DNA of 64,000 bases from Ruegeria atlantica (GCF_001458195.1 NZ_CYPU01000071.1:124001-188000); one strand, 5' to 3'; shown: positions 17,478 through 30,564, counted from the first letter of the stretch. Notes: a model not told the origin generated them from the sequence alone. Made by a program: numbers and translations.

Positions 17478-18278
17478 TTAAGGGCGTTTTCTAAATAATC
17501 GCAAAGCCTTAAAATAGTTTCGGTTTTTCTTCGCGGCTCTATCACGCCTTTTTTTTCTGTTAGCCGGAATATCATAGGTATAGTGGGTTTCAAGCTCTTG
17601 CGATTTCCCCCCAATAAACGAACAACTTCCGGGAACACCAACATTTGGGTATTTTTCGCCCAGATGTTTTATTCCACGCCAGTAACGCTCTGTAACATAT
17701 CCCTTGGAGTAGTGCTGAAACTCAACGGGCAAAACCATGACAGGAACGCCAAAATTCTCCTGTGCATTGATACAAAAGTCTTCGGCGTAAAGGTCGAACG
17801 TTAGGGCCTCATCAAACCGTAACCTAGGTCGATCCCTTAACAGCCGAGTGTGTATTAAGATCGCCACGCAATCCAATGTTTCAACCCAAGTCGGTGACGT
17901 AACCGGCAGACCAACCTGTAGCACCGAAGAGCCATCTTTTTCACTACATTTATGCTGTCCAAACCCGACCGGCGCATGCCCGTCCAGCCTTACTCCAAAG
18001 GTCCCGTAGACTGCTTCGTGTGCCAAGTTCTCTGTGCCAAACAACTCTCCCTGAACTTCAAAGTCTTCATGAACGAAAAACAGCCACACATCCTCATTCA
18101 AGTGGTTATCTATGATTTCGTTGTATAGCTTCGGCAAGCCTGCCGATCGACCGCGATTGTCAAATAGGTGAATATCCACATTCAACAAAAACTTGTTTTC
18201 AGAGAACAGTTCAGTTGCCATCTTTTCATTCACAAACGGAACGAAAATCTTCAACGGGTCACCGTTTGAAACTGTCAT
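17478..18278 (-). CDS. glycosyltransferase-like protein (PF13712-type)
   Basis: 266 residues. The N-terminal half has LYNEIIDNHLNEDVWLFFVH and HEDFEV, the usual core of the Glyco_tranf_2_5 group, in which the His-x-Asp sits where GT-A enzymes bind metal and nucleotide sugar. Later FDEALTFDLYAEDFCINAQ fits the acceptor and base region. The C-terminus is strongly basic (ANRKKRRDRAAKKNRN). No signal peptide. The start ATG overlaps the stop of the upstream HAD-like gene by 4 nt, so the two are coupled. Confidence 0.75.
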   Translation of the reverse strand: MTVSNGDPLKIFVPFVNEKMATELFSENKFLLNVDIHLFDNRGRSAGLPKLYNEIIDNHLNEDVWLFFVHEDFEVQGELFGTENLAHEAVYGTFGVRLDGHAPVGFGQHKCSEKDGSSVLQVGLPVTSPTWVETLDCVAILIHTRLLRDRPRLRFDEALTFDLYAEDFCINAQENFGVPVMVLPVEFQHYSKGYVTERYWRGIKHLGEKYPNVGVPGSCSFIGGKSQELETHYTYDIPANRKKRRDRAAKKNRNYFKALRLFRKRP

Positions 18279-20083
18279 TTCTGACCCAGTTCATTTTGTT
18301 TTTGACGCTGAAAACGCCGCACTGAATTCCAGTACGAGATTTTCAGCGGGTGGCGGTACATTATGCGGCGCCAATCAAGTTGCCCTATGTCGTCTCGCAT
18401 AGATAAATCCTTAATGGAATTTGGCAGCATACGGTCGTAGTTGTGTAGCTGCTGCTCGTGAATCTGCCGGCGAAAATCGGTCAGATATCTTGACGAGATT
18501 GACACAGGCTTCCAGTAAGACTCGATCGTTCTCCATTCAGTCTCACCCTTGCACCACGGAAACGGAACGTTTTCGAATGTCCGATATTCCCGTTCAGTTG
18601 GCGTTGTGACCAGGCGCGTAAGGCAGAAAAGGTTGAAGTCCTTCAGTTCCCGGCGATCTAACGTATCCTTTATCGGCGCGATCATACGGAGGAAATCGAG
18701 AGCCCCTCGTTGGACGCAAATAGAAGCGAGGAGTCCAACATCGGTGATCGCTTCAGCCTCGCCATTCAAAGCCACAGATATGTCTTTCCCAGAACTCAAA
18801 TTGGGAAAGGATGCTTTAGGGTTGGCAAACAGCAAGTCAAAAAGCACTGTACTTCCTATTACCGACACATCGGTGTTCGTCGCGTTCGAACCGTCAAGCA
18901 AATACGCTGAAGCTCTTTCCTGGCGAACCAGAGAACTTTGACCAAAAATACAATACCGATGCACTTGTGGCGAAGTTAAAAAATCAAAGTCCAGAGCGCT
19001 GCCATCGACATCCACAATAGCAATGTTTTTAAAATCTCGGGCTTTCCATGCTTCAATACGATGCCATAACTGTTTGCGTTCTTCGGAAGAGACGTTCGAA
19101 AGATCACTGGTTAAAACTTCTATCACTTCGCTGATCGAATAACATGATAATGGCAGTTTCAGAGTACTTAGCGATTGCTCAATAATCTGGACTTGGCCAG
19201 GCGGAAGAAGTAGCTCATCGAACTCATCCTGCGCTGAGCGTTCCGCAATATAGTCACAGAACCCCAGCAACACCGGCCCGCAAACATTGAAGCCGAAACT
19301 ATAAAGATCGGGTTCCTCGGGATCGACATGAGGCATTCGCGCTGCGATCTGGCCCAATATCAAGTCCGAAGTGAACGTGTATTCTCCGCAGTCTTGATCA
19401 ACAAATGGAGCATCATCCTGCCTAAGGCAATCGCTGTGTTGGTTTACATGAATTTCAGTTATGGCGCTGTCCACGTCGTCGTTCATATTCGTGAGTATGC
19501 ACTGACCGAAATGCAGGGCACGGTTTGGTGCAGACTCCTCGTTAGCTGCGGCTTTCAAAAGAAAGTGACGGCCATCCAAAGGGCTATACAACGCATCCAG
19601 TTCAATCCCGAGTGCCTCCAAGAACCTAGATACTTGGTCTTTGTTCATTTGCGTATCATTGATGCCGATCAGTCGCTTCCCCTTATCCCGAGCAACCGTG
19701 GCAATCATAACAAAGGCTTGATTTAAAAAGTGGAACTTTTCTTCGCACTCCCTTTCATCGTCAGGCGTCACGGTGTTGTCCGGCAGAAGCACTGCAAGAA
19801 GGCTGTAAATCTCGTTTAGACTGATCTCGGATGCTTCATTGGTTCCAAAACGCCGCTCGGCAAGCTGCTCCGCCTTTAGTCGTGCGCCACAGAAACCTTC
19901 GACACCAAGTGACTGCTCCATAAAACGGAAAACGCCATCCGAGCTTAGCACGCAACGCGACAGCAATGTTTTAGAAACATCAAACGCGATGACGTCGTGG
20001 TTTTCGATGAGGTTCGAAATTGTCGAAAACGCGTAACCCGTCCGTCGAACGACTTCAGCCTTGTTTCGTTCCTGCGACAGCAT
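18275..20083 (-). CDS. degenerate HAD-like paralogue of the 15380 protein
   Basis: 602 residues from ATG 20081-20083, preceded by GGAAGGG; a GTG at 20098 is possible. It aligns along its length with the 15380 protein but has lost key residues. Motif I reads DVSKTLL instead of DIFDTLL. Motif II IGINDTQM replaces VITSDMY, so the Ser/Thr is gone. The motif III lysine region GKTKHTG is replaced by GRHFLL. Motif IV HFGQCILTN replaces HIGDNKHAD. FLARDGMF has become LLLPPGQV and VGWRGSLQ has become VDGSALDF. The frame is intact over 1.8 kb, so it is a maintained protein, probably a pseudoenzyme or scaffold that acts with the coupled glycosyltransferase. Confidence 0.7.
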   Translation of the reverse strand: MLSQERNKAEVVRRTGYAFSTISNLIENHDVIAFDVSKTLLSRCVLSSDGVFRFMEQSLGVEGFCGARLKAEQLAERRFGTNEASEISLNEIYSLLAVLLPDNTVTPDDERECEEKFHFLNQAFVMIATVARDKGKRLIGINDTQMNKDQVSRFLEALGIELDALYSPLDGRHFLLKAAANEESAPNRALHFGQCILTNMNDDVDSAITEIHVNQHSDCLRQDDAPFVDQDCGEYTFTSDLILGQIAARMPHVDPEEPDLYSFGFNVCGPVLLGFCDYIAERSAQDEFDELLLPPGQVQIIEQSLSTLKLPLSCYSISEVIEVLTSDLSNVSSEERKQLWHRIEAWKARDFKNIAIVDVDGSALDFDFLTSPQVHRYCIFGQSSLVRQERASAYLLDGSNATNTDVSVIGSTVLFDLLFANPKASFPNLSSGKDISVALNGEAEAITDVGLLASICVQRGALDFLRMIAPIKDTLDRRELKDFNLFCLTRLVTTPTEREYRTFENVPFPWCKGETEWRTIESYWKPVSISSRYLTDFRRQIHEQQLHNYDRMLPNSIKDLSMRDDIGQLDWRRIMYRHPLKISYWNSVRRFQRQKQNELGQK

Positions 20084-20529
20084 AGACCCTTCCAACACGA
20101 GGTGAGTAAAATTTCAGCGCTGTTGATACCAAGCATCGAACTCGACTGCCAGTAGTCTATTGGATTGACTGAAACCAAATCCTCGATGACCTCGGGGCCT
20201 CCAATCCCGAGAATAGAAGCACATGTCAATTAAGTGCTGTAACCTGATATCAAGCATTTGATAACTGGCAAAACTTGAGGCATGTCCCTCGACATAGCTC
20301 ATTGCCTCAAGAAGTGCTCCGAAAACACTAATTGCTTAGTTGACGGCAAGCGGTCTGCCGCTTGGAGGCCATCTGACTTGCAGACAGGCCAGCGAACACG
20401 CAACTTTCTACATTGAGACTTTCCCGGCCTCCATTTTCGAGTATAAGCCTATTTGGATATTGTCCAGCGATGGCGATTGAGCTAGCCCATTCTTGACCCT
20501 GCGCGCACCGTAGGATGGCACTATAGGTA
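20084..20529. other. divergent intergenic region before rfbC
   Basis: 446 bp between the minus-strand HAD-like gene and rfbC. No gene recognised. It should contain both promoters; none stood out. Confidence 0.4.
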
Positions 20530-21108
20530 ATGTCTATTATGGAATTCATAACCCTCTCTATACCAGAGGTGAAGCTGATTACGCCAAAGCGATTTGGCGA
20601 TCACCGAGGTTTTTTCGAGGAGACTTACAACAGTGATCAGTTCTCTTCTGCCGGGATCAAGACGGTTTTTGTCCAAGACAATCACTCTGTGTCCAGTGAA
20701 ATCGGAACGGTGCGAGGCCTGCACTTCCAGGCGCCACCGAAAGCGCAAGCTAAGCTTGTTCGCTGCGGACGAGGAAGATTCTTCGATGTCGTGGTGGATA
20801 TTCGCAAGGGATCTCCGACATTTGGTCAATGGGTCGGCGAAGAGCTAAGTTTTGAAGATGGGCGCATGCTATTCGTCCCGGCTGGCTTTGCTCATGGTTT
20901 TATGACGTTGGAGCCGGACACCGAAATTGTATATAAGTGTTCGGACACTTATGCGCCAGAAACTGAGGGGGCTGTTCACTGGAGCGACCCCGAAATCGGC
21001 ATTGAATGGCCACTCAAATCAACCGAAATAAAGCTGTCTGATAAAGATGCAGCTGCGCTGCGCCTGTCAGAGCAGGAATCCCCTTTTAAATTTGAGGACA
21101 CCAAATGA
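20530..21108 (+). CDS. rfbC: dTDP-4-dehydrorhamnose 3,5-epimerase
   Basis: 192 residues, cupin fold. [32 protein letters not shown] (catalytic His), [15 protein letters not shown] and [12 protein letters not shown] are all family hallmarks. Third step of dTDP-L-rhamnose synthesis. The second ATG at 20539 may be the real start, since AGG is too close to the first. Overlaps rfbB by ATGA. Confidence 0.96.
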   Translation: MSIMEFITLSIPEVKLITPKRFGDHRGFFEETYNSDQFSSAGIKTVFVQDNHSVSSEIGTVRGLHFQAPPKAQAKLVRCGRGRFFDVVVDIRKGSPTFGQWVGEELSFEDGRMLFVPAGFAHGFMTLEPDTEIVYKCSDTYAPETEGAVHWSDPEIGIEWPLKSTEIKLSDKDAAALRLSEQESPFKFEDTK

Positions 21109-22145
21109 AACTTTTGGTCACCGGAGGCGCCGGATTTATTGGATCCGCGGTTGTCCGTCGTGCTATTGCCCAAGGTCATTCCATAATCAACGTGGATTCG
21201 CTGACTTATGCGGCTTGCCTCGACAACGTTGCAACAGTTGCTGATGCGGATGGTTATACCTTTGAACACGCAGACATTCGCGACCCGTCGGCGATGACGT
21301 CTGTGCTTAAGAAACACAATCCAGATGCGATCATGCATCTAGCTGCTGAAAGCCATGTTGACCGTTCAATCGACGGCCCCGCAGCGTTTATTGATACAAA
21401 CGTAACTGGTACATACGTTCTTTTGGAGGCGGCGCGCGCTTACTGGACTGATGCGGGCAAACCATCTGGATTTCGCTTTCACCATATCTCGACGGATGAG
21501 GTTTTTGGAACTCTGGGAGAAACCGGGTATTTCACAGAAGAAAGTCCTTACCAACCTAATTCGCCTTATTCGGCCTCAAAGGCGAGCTCGGACCACCTTG
21601 TTCGCGCCTGGCACGAAACATATGGATTACCAATTGTTTTGACAAATTGCTCAAACAACTATGGTCCATATCAGTTTCCCGAAAAGCTGATACCGGTCGT
21701 TGTCCACAAGGCATTGTCTAGGCAGCCGATACCTATCTACGGTAAGGGAGACAACATCCGCGACTGGCTGCATGTCGAGGACCATGCAGAGGCGCTGCTG
21801 CTTGTTCTGGAAAAAGCGGCCGTCGGTGCAAGCTACAACATTGGTGGCGAAAACGAGATGACAAATCTTGAACTCGTCAAATTGCTCTGCAGTATTCTGG
21901 ACCGGCTTCGACCGGCAGAGAAACCTTATGCTGAACAGATCACTTTCGTGACTGATCGCCCTGGCCACGACCGCCGTTATGCGATTGATCCGACTCGAAT
22001 TGTTGAAGACCTTGGCTGGCACCCAACCTATACTCCTGAGACGGGATTGGAACAGACCGTCCAATGGTATCTGGACAACGAAGCTTGGTTGAATGCGCTT
22101 CTGGCGCGCGATGGTGTTGGTGATCGCCTTGGTATCGCCAAATGA
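21105..22145 (+). CDS. rfbB: dTDP-glucose 4,6-dehydratase
   Basis: 346 residues, extended SDR. NAD-binding [18 protein letters not shown], then [12 protein letters not shown] (Thr, Asp, Glu of the active site) and [14 protein letters not shown] (YxxxK). Makes dTDP-4-keto-6-deoxyglucose, the branch point for rhamnose and for the FdtA/FdtB amino sugar made further right. ATGA overlaps at both ends show the rfbCBD block is one transcript. Confidence 0.97.
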   Translation: MKLLVTGGAGFIGSAVVRRAIAQGHSIINVDSLTYAACLDNVATVADADGYTFEHADIRDPSAMTSVLKKHNPDAIMHLAAESHVDRSIDGPAAFIDTNVTGTYVLLEAARAYWTDAGKPSGFRFHHISTDEVFGTLGETGYFTEESPYQPNSPYSASKASSDHLVRAWHETYGLPIVLTNCSNNYGPYQFPEKLIPVVVHKALSRQPIPIYGKGDNIRDWLHVEDHAEALLLVLEKAAVGASYNIGGENEMTNLELVKLLCSILDRLRPAEKPYAEQITFVTDRPGHDRRYAIDPTRIVEDLGWHPTYTPETGLEQTVQWYLDNEAWLNALLARDGVGDRLGIAK

Positions 22146-23014
22146 AAATACTCGTCTTCGGCCGAAGCGGGCAGGTCGCTACAGAATTGCAACGGCAAGC
22201 GCCTGCGCGTGGTATCCTATTGGAGGCGATGGGTCGCGAGGACGCCGACCTTTTACATCCGGAAAATTGCGCTGACCACATTAGGAAAACCAACGCTGAT
22301 GTGGTCATTAACGCCGCTGCTTTTACTGCGGTCGATAAGGCTGAAGACGAGAAAGATATCGCTCGGCGCGTTAACGCTGATGCGCCCGGTTCTATGGCCC
22401 AAGCGGCGGCCGAACGTGGCATTCCGTTCATTCACATCTCGACGGATTATGTCTTTGATGGATCAGGGACGCTCGCACGAACTACAAACGACCCGACTAG
22501 CCCGCTTGGCGTATACGGTAGTACTAAACTGGAAGGCGAAGATAAGGTCGCGGCGGCCGGAGGCTGGCATGGTATTCTCCGTACAAGTTGGGTGTTCTCG
22601 GCGCATGGAAACAATTTCGTCAAGTCGATGCTTCGATTGGCGGAAACACGAAACCACGTAACCATAGTTGCCGATCAGGTTGGGGGCCCCACGCCTGCAG
22701 CGGACATCGCAGCTACATTGCTTAGAATGGCCGAGGCAGGGTCCAGTGTGGAGGGTGGCCTGTTTCATTATGCAGGAAGCCCAGACGCAAGCTGGGCAGA
22801 TTTCGCACGCGAGATTTTTTTACAGGCAGGCTTAGATATTTCGGTTGAAGATATCCCAACCAGCGCATACCCGACGCCTGCTGCCCGCCCAAAAAATTCG
22901 CGGCTGGACTGTTCCCAGCTTGAAAAAACTTATGGGCTTCTTCGCCCTGACTGGAAAGCCGGGCTAACCAAGGTACTGAGGCAATTAGGTCAGACCCCAA
23001 AAGGCCAATTTTGA
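22142..23014 (+). CDS. rfbD: dTDP-4-dehydrorhamnose reductase
   Basis: 290 residues. [19 protein letters not shown] (NADPH site), [12 protein letters not shown] and [12 protein letters not shown] (YxxxK). Last step to dTDP-L-rhamnose. The usual GxxGQ start reads GRSGQ here. Eleven bp separate it from rfbA, which has its own ribosome binding site. Confidence 0.96.
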   Translation: MKILVFGRSGQVATELQRQAPARGILLEAMGREDADLLHPENCADHIRKTNADVVINAAAFTAVDKAEDEKDIARRVNADAPGSMAQAAAERGIPFIHISTDYVFDGSGTLARTTNDPTSPLGVYGSTKLEGEDKVAAAGGWHGILRTSWVFSAHGNNFVKSMLRLAETRNHVTIVADQVGGPTPAADIAATLLRMAEAGSSVEGGLFHYAGSPDASWADFAREIFLQAGLDISVEDIPTSAYPTPAARPKNSRLDCSQLEKTYGLLRPDWKAGLTKVLRQLGQTPKGQF

Positions 23015-23025
23015 AAGGTTAACGC

Positions 23026-23895
23026 ATGCAACGTAAGGGAATTATTCTTGCCGGAGGCTCTGGAACGCGGCTTTACCCGATTACGATGGCCGTGTCCAAA
23101 CAGCTGCTACCAGTTTACGATAAGCCAATGATTTTCTACCCACTCAGTGTATTGATGTTGGCGCAGATCCGCGAAGTTGCAATCATCACAACACCACAGG
23201 ACCAGGAGCAGTTCATTCGCCTCTTTGGTGATGGCAGTCAATATGGACTGTCACTGACGTGGATCGTGCAAGACTCTCCTGACGGGTTGGCGCAAGCTTA
23301 TACACTGGCGGAAGATTTCCTCGCCGGCGCTCCTTCGGCATTGATCTTGGGTGACAATATCTTCTTCGGCCACGGTCTTCCAAGCCTGCTGGCCCAGGCA
23401 GATGCCAACAAGCAAGGCGGTACGGTTTTTGCATATCGCGTCGCCGACCCAGAGCGGTATGGCGTTGTTGCTTTTGAGGACCAAAAGGTTGGTCAGATTG
23501 TTGAAAAACCACAAAACCCGCCGTCAAACTACGCAGTCACCGGCCTCTACTTTCTCGATGGTGACGCGCCGGCGCGGGCTAAAGAAATCCAACCGTCTGA
23601 GCGCGGCGAGCTTGAGATTACTTCGCTTTTGCAAATGTACTTGGACGAAAACCTGCTCGATGTTCAGACTATGGGTCGGGGCTTCGCCTGGCTGGATACT
23701 GGGACACACGGCACTCTGCTGGAGGCAGGAAGCTTTGTAAGAACGCTGACAGAACGTCAGGGTATGCAAACCGGTAGCCTTGATGAGATCGCCTGGAGCA
23801 ATGGATGGATCGATGATGCCGCTCTCGAGAAGCGCTCAAAACTGTTCGCAAAATCGACTTATGGCGCCTACCTTCATTCGCTTCTGAGCGATTAA
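23026..23895 (+). CDS. rfbA: glucose-1-phosphate thymidylyltransferase
   Basis: 289 residues. GIILAGGSGTRLYPIT is the nucleotide-binding loop; SKQLLPVYDKPMIFYPLSVL, LGDNIFFGHGL and FAWLDTGTHGTLLEA are typical of RmlA. First step of the dTDP-sugar pathway. It closes the rfbCBDA block and is followed by the convergent glf operon. Confidence 0.97.
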   Translation: MQRKGIILAGGSGTRLYPITMAVSKQLLPVYDKPMIFYPLSVLMLAQIREVAIITTPQDQEQFIRLFGDGSQYGLSLTWIVQDSPDGLAQAYTLAEDFLAGAPSALILGDNIFFGHGLPSLLAQADANKQGGTVFAYRVADPERYGVVAFEDQKVGQIVEKPQNPPSNYAVTGLYFLDGDAPARAKEIQPSERGELEITSLLQMYLDENLLDVQTMGRGFAWLDTGTHGTLLEAGSFVRTLTERQGMQTGSLDEIAWSNGWIDDAALEKRSKLFAKSTYGAYLHSLLSD

Positions 23896-24031
23896 AGCTA
23901 GCACCGAGTAAGTGAGCCTGACGATCCGGAATAAATTGCATCCAAGCTAGGGCCGTCACAAAGACATTCCGTCCGATCAGCCAGAACGTGAATCGAGTAA
24001 GCACTGGACCGAAACGGCCCGGCGCTCGCGC

Positions 24032-26068
<2,037 letters not shown>

Positions 26069-26072
<4 letters not shown>

Positions 26073-26869
26073 GCGCGGTTCCGAACCCGATTGCCGGCCT
26101 GCATCAGGGGGCCGAGCCCTTCGATCATGTCCGGGTTCAGCGGGTGGCTCAACCGTCCGTACGTGTACTTTGTCTGGTACATTAAGTTTCGAACGAACCT
26201 GGCCATGGATGAACCCGGCTTGGTTTTGCTTCGGCAGTGATCGATGGTGCTGTTGAAGTCTTCGCGCTCTGTAATCATCTTTTGCCCAAGGGTCAGGATG
26301 GGCACGTTATGCTCCCAGTAGAACTTTAGGTCGATGTCAATTGGTCGCGCGATCGGCGCGTTCAGCGCCAATAGGCGCTTGGCGGCGCGCCTGCCGATGA
26401 TGTAGCCAGTAGTTCTCGGCGGTAGACGGTCAGACAGGATAAGGTTTTGATCTGCAACGGATTTAATCACCTGCCCATTGTTCCTCGAAATGCCATCCAA
26501 CTTGATCATAACGTCTTCGAAACACTTACCACATTCCAAGAGCTCTTCCAAAAAAGATCTGGGGTCCTGAACAAAGGCGGCGTCATCCTCTAAAACAAGA
26601 CTGACATAGTCTTGAGATTTCACAATCTCTTGCCATATCTGACGATGTCCCAACGTGCAGGCGACTTCATTTCGGCTGAGGGGACGTTTGAACTTGATGC
26701 GGTTCATGTCCGCGTCATAAAATTTCCGCAGCTCCGCGTTGCTTATCTGATCGCCGGCAATGGCATCGCTAAATTTGTGGCACAGGCCAAAGCGCGCAAT
26801 TTCGCTTTCGCAGAAACGTCGCCTTTCTACATCGTTCGGTAGACTCAAAATGACGGTCTTGATGGACAC
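26069..26869 (-). CDS. glycosyltransferase family 25
   Basis: 266 residues. Begins IKTVILSLPNDVERRRF as in LPS galactosyltransferases of GT25; NEVACTLGHRQIWQEIV and LVLEDDAAFVQDP follow with the metal-binding EDD. GYIIGRRAAKRLL is also typical. First gene of the GT25-DUF707-glf operon. The acceptor sugar cannot be told from sequence. Confidence 0.88.
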
Positions 26870-27484
26870 GAAAATAATACCAATATTTTTTCACAGAGTT
26901 ACTATGAGCCGTGTTTACCAGTTACAAGTGCAATCGGTCGATCCCTATCTACAGTGTTGCATTGACGCTTTCCCGCAGCAAAAAACCGATCAAGGTAAAC
27001 AATCAGACATACGCTACAATGATCTTGCAGAAAAAGCAGAACATTATGCAGAACATTATAGTGGCTCCACACTGAGTATCACAATGAAACTAAAAAGAAA
27101 ATCATTTGACGACACCTAATCTCCCAGTCAGAGATTCTTCCCGCCCCCGGTTTGCTCTGGTTGTTGCATTGCAGTCGCAATCAGATCGCGGAACTCCATA
27201 AATTTGTGGAGACACGGTGTAAGCAAGACAAATTCGCTAAAACAAGTATGTCGGAATCCAAACTGCAGCGCGTGTCGCGTGATCCCATACCGGAATACGC
27301 GGCATCGCCAGCCTTCTATTTTACAGCAGACACTTGCTCATTCCGGCGCCCAAGCCTATTTGACTTGAACGATTGCGCAACCGTTCGAATGGGCAACTCT
27401 TTCGCGCCATTTGATCTGCCCTTTAGACAGGATTGAATATAGGTTATCTGAACGAGCGCATGATTTCACGATCTGGAGAATGCA
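26870..27484. other. AT-rich intergenic region before the ABC transporter
   Basis: 615 bp. A short + strand frame from ATG 26904 (MSRVYQLQVQSVDPYLQ...) ends at 27119 and has no clear ribosome binding site, so it is not called. A perfect 12-bp tandem duplication (GCAGAACATTAT twice) lies at 27036-27059. The promoter of the ABC transporter is probably in the right half. Confidence 0.45.
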
Positions 27485-29251
27485 ATGATTAAGCGTGCCT
27501 GGACCAGTTGGCGATCAGGCCATATGGGCCGCCTCATTACCGAGAGCTTTTTTGCCCAAGGCCCCCTTTATGCCGTTGCTATCGTTGCGATGATCGCTGT
27601 TGCCGCAACCACTGCGGGCTCTGCTTTCATGATGGAATACATCGTTGACGCGATGACCAGCCCTGAAATGCGTGAATGGGCAGCCGTGATTGCTCTTAGC
27701 GTTGTCTTGCTATTTCTAGCCAAAGCGCTCGCCTCTTATATCCAATCTATCTACCTCGCTCGCGCGGGCAACCGGATCATCGCGATGCAACAAGACCGCT
27801 TGTACCGCAGGCTGTTGCGGCATGGCGTTTCTTTCTTCGCAGAGATGGAATCCTCCGACCTGCTCATGCGAACGACCCAAGGCGCGCAGGCTGCCCGGAC
27901 CCTGATTGATGTTCTCGTCACCGGATTCGTTCGGGACGCTTTGACATTAGTAGGCTTGGTCACGGTCATGGTGTACCAACAGCCCGTACTTTCCATCATG
28001 TTCTTCGTTGTCGGTCCTATTGCTCTATTTGGCGTACGTCATCTGTTAAAAAGCGTTCGCGCCATAATGCAGCAGGAATTCAAATCGCTGGCAGAGATTA
28101 TTCGCGTGGTACAGGAAACTTCTGCCGGCATCAAAGTGATAAAAGTGTTCTCGCTGGAAGATCGTATGATCAACCGTATGGAAACCGCAATCCTTAAGGT
28201 AGAAGAACGCTCGAACGATATTGCAAAGCTAGCGGCGATCGCCAGCCCACTTATGGAGTTTCTCGCGGGTCTCGCAGTTGCTGGCGTTCTGGTCGTCTCG
28301 ACGCTGGGTCTTGCAGGCTCGGAACCACCCACAGCCGGCCAATTGATGTCTTTCATAACGGCGCTACTGATGGCGTATGAGCCCGCTAAGCGACTATCAA
28401 GAATGCGCGTTCAGATCGAAGCAGCCATGGTTGGCGTCGGGCTTTTGTTTGGGCTTCTGGATCAAGAAGACACGATGAAAGAAAGCCCCGAGGCGCGAGA
28501 CCTCTTTGATGGGCCAGGTGAAATCGCCTTACGAAACGTCACATTCGGTTATAACGGATCAACTCCCGTAATCGAAGACATGAACGTCACGTTCGAAGCT
28601 CAGAAAACAACGGCTTTAGTCGGCCAGTCCGGGGGTGGAAAGTCCACCATATTTGGCCTGATCATGCGCTTCTATGATCCCGATGAAGGGACCGTCGAAA
28701 TCGATGGTCAGAACTTACAAGACGCCCGCTTCTCTTCGATTAGACGAAAAATCTCGTATGTCGGCCAAGACACGTTTTTGTTCTCGGCCTCCGTGATGGA
28801 AAACTTGCGCTGCTCGGCGCCTGAAGCATCAGACGAAGAGGTTGTCGAAGCTGCGAAGGCGGCATACGCGCATGACTTCATCTGTAGTCTGCCTGATGGT
28901 TATAACACACATGTCGGAGAAAACGGGTCCTTCTTATCTGGCGGTCAAAAGCAACGAATTGCAATCGCAAGGGCTATCTTGCGCAATGCTGAAATATTAC
29001 TTCTGGACGAAGCCACTAGTGCCCTGGACGCGGAATCTGAGGCTCTTGTAAAATCCGCGCTAGACGCTCTGACGCAGAATATGACAGTCATTGTCATCGC
29101 TCACCGGCTTTCAACCATCCTAGAGGCCGACAAAATCATGGTCGTACAGGATGGTGCCGTCGTCGAACAAGGCGACCTGAACGAGCTGATGATACTCGAT
29201 GGTCAATTCAAAAAACTCTTTGATCAACAATTCAAAAAAACATCAACGTGA
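27485..29251 (+). CDS. ABC exporter, membrane and ATPase domains fused
   Basis: 588 residues. ATG 27485 follows GGAGA at a good distance. Residues 1 to about 310 form a six-helix exporter domain. The ATPase domain has Walker A GQSGGGKSTI, signature LSGGQKQRIAIARA, Walker B ILLLDEATSALD and H-loop IAHRLSTI. It is a homodimer-forming half transporter of the MsbA type, likely to flip a lipid-linked glycan or lipid in this locus. The exact substrate is not readable. Monocistronic, followed by IS remnants. Confidence 0.9.
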   Translation: MIKRAWTSWRSGHMGRLITESFFAQGPLYAVAIVAMIAVAATTAGSAFMMEYIVDAMTSPEMREWAAVIALSVVLLFLAKALASYIQSIYLARAGNRIIAMQQDRLYRRLLRHGVSFFAEMESSDLLMRTTQGAQAARTLIDVLVTGFVRDALTLVGLVTVMVYQQPVLSIMFFVVGPIALFGVRHLLKSVRAIMQQEFKSLAEIIRVVQETSAGIKVIKVFSLEDRMINRMETAILKVEERSNDIAKLAAIASPLMEFLAGLAVAGVLVVSTLGLAGSEPPTAGQLMSFITALLMAYEPAKRLSRMRVQIEAAMVGVGLLFGLLDQEDTMKESPEARDLFDGPGEIALRNVTFGYNGSTPVIEDMNVTFEAQKTTALVGQSGGGKSTIFGLIMRFYDPDEGTVEIDGQNLQDARFSSIRRKISYVGQDTFLFSASVMENLRCSAPEASDEEVVEAAKAAYAHDFICSLPDGYNTHVGENGSFLSGGQKQRIAIARAILRNAEILLLDEATSALDAESEALVKSALDALTQNMTVIVIAHRLSTILEADKIMVVQDGAVVEQGDLNELMILDGQFKKLFDQQFKKTST

Positions 29252-29894
29252 ATCCAAGGAGTAAGTTCCAAACAGGGGTGAGCTTTTGGCCAGCGTGCTT
29301 TCTACATGCCCTTTGAATTGGCAGATTCCTAATCTCTGAAGAACCCAGGAGCGAGATATTGCGCCAATTTGCCGTTTCCATTTATTCAAATGCAACGTGA
29401 ACTCTCTGGAGGTGTAACCTGCGTCCAAGATTGCATTCCAAGTGATTGGATTTTGCAATTCTCTTCAGATGCGTCGGTAACAATTTTCAAATGACGCTCA
29501 TAGAAACGCTCGCAATAGTCCGGAGAGCGTACTCCGGCAGGGGAAACCTATCAGGCAAACCCGAGCAAACAAAAAAGCAACTTGCTTTAGTGCATTTACA
29601 AGGGCTTAACCGAGTTCATCTATTTTGGGCCCACACAACCGTAGCCCAACCGAAGTTCTCAGCTCGCTGTTGATGGCGCTGCGACCCACATCATCGGAGC
29701 TTTTTTAATCGATGACAGTGTTTCACGGTAACGCATGTACCTTCAGAATCTGGCTAAAGAACTACGCGACAGTTGGTTTTTTTAGCGATCATACGGGATA
29801 AACTGTAAACCAATTCCACTGATGCTCTGCCATCTAAATAGTTTGCGACAGAACCATCCGGCATGATCTTGGCCACAAGGCATCGATCATTTTC
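29252..29894. other. region without gene before IS21 remnant
   Basis: 643 bp with no recognisable coding sequence or strong structure. Probably degraded insertion debris. Confidence 0.4.
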
Positions 29895-30472
29895 TTATAG
29901 GATCGAGCGCAGCACCGCACCGAAGAAAGCAAATGCGTTCACATGTCCATCAAGCCAAGCTTCAGTGTTCACGGCGGGATAAGCGCGCATTTTGCTCGCA
30001 TCGCTGTGTGGTAGATCAAGGGCAAAGAAGTAGGCCTTTTGCTCGACCCCGCCGATGATAACCAGCGCTTCGCCAAAGTCCGCCTGAGCGTGCCCTGGTG
30101 GATAGATCAGTGGGACAAACATCTCTCGTGAGCCGCGCTGTTGCGCACGCACATAATCTTATACAATCGTGTGTCCGCCATTATATCGGCATTCATCGCG
30201 CAGACGTTCAAATATCCGCTTGGCTGAATGGCGTTGCTTACGCGGGCAGGTCGTATCTTTTGCCAACCAACTATCGATTTGCGCAACATCGGATCAAGCT
30301 TGGGCCGCATAATCGACGCCGTTCACCGATATCTGGGCGGTTCGTAATACGCCAACATCTTTGAAACACTGCCTCGACTGATCCCAAAATCCCGAGCAAT
30401 CTGGCGCCCACTCAACCCGTCCTCAAAATGAGCGCGGCGAACCTTCAAATACAAATCCAGGGTGAATATCAC
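29895..30472 (-). pseudogene. IS21-type transposase (istA) remnant
   Basis: Three pieces in different frames in the right order. GTG 30472 starts VIFTLDLYLKVRRAHFEDGL and SGRQIARDFGISRGSVSKML (HTH of IstA) to about 30323. A middle piece lies at 30310-30107 (MRPKLDPMLRKSIVGWQK). A third at 30152-29895 has GHAQADFGEALVIIGG, with the first Asp of the DDE triad, and NTEAWLDGHVNAFAFFGAV. The last two thirds of the gene and istB are missing. Confidence 0.8.
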
Positions 30473-30564
30473 CAAGCCCTCCCAAAACAGAAGGGACAAT
30501 AGTGGCCGACACTTGCTCCGCCTGCGACACCACAACGACGCCGCTATCATGGCAAAGTATTGCC

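Noticed and set aside
26904-27119. Possible small + strand gene MSRVYQLQVQ...
   Set aside because: No ribosome binding site, no family, and it contains the tandem duplication. Composition alone is not enough.
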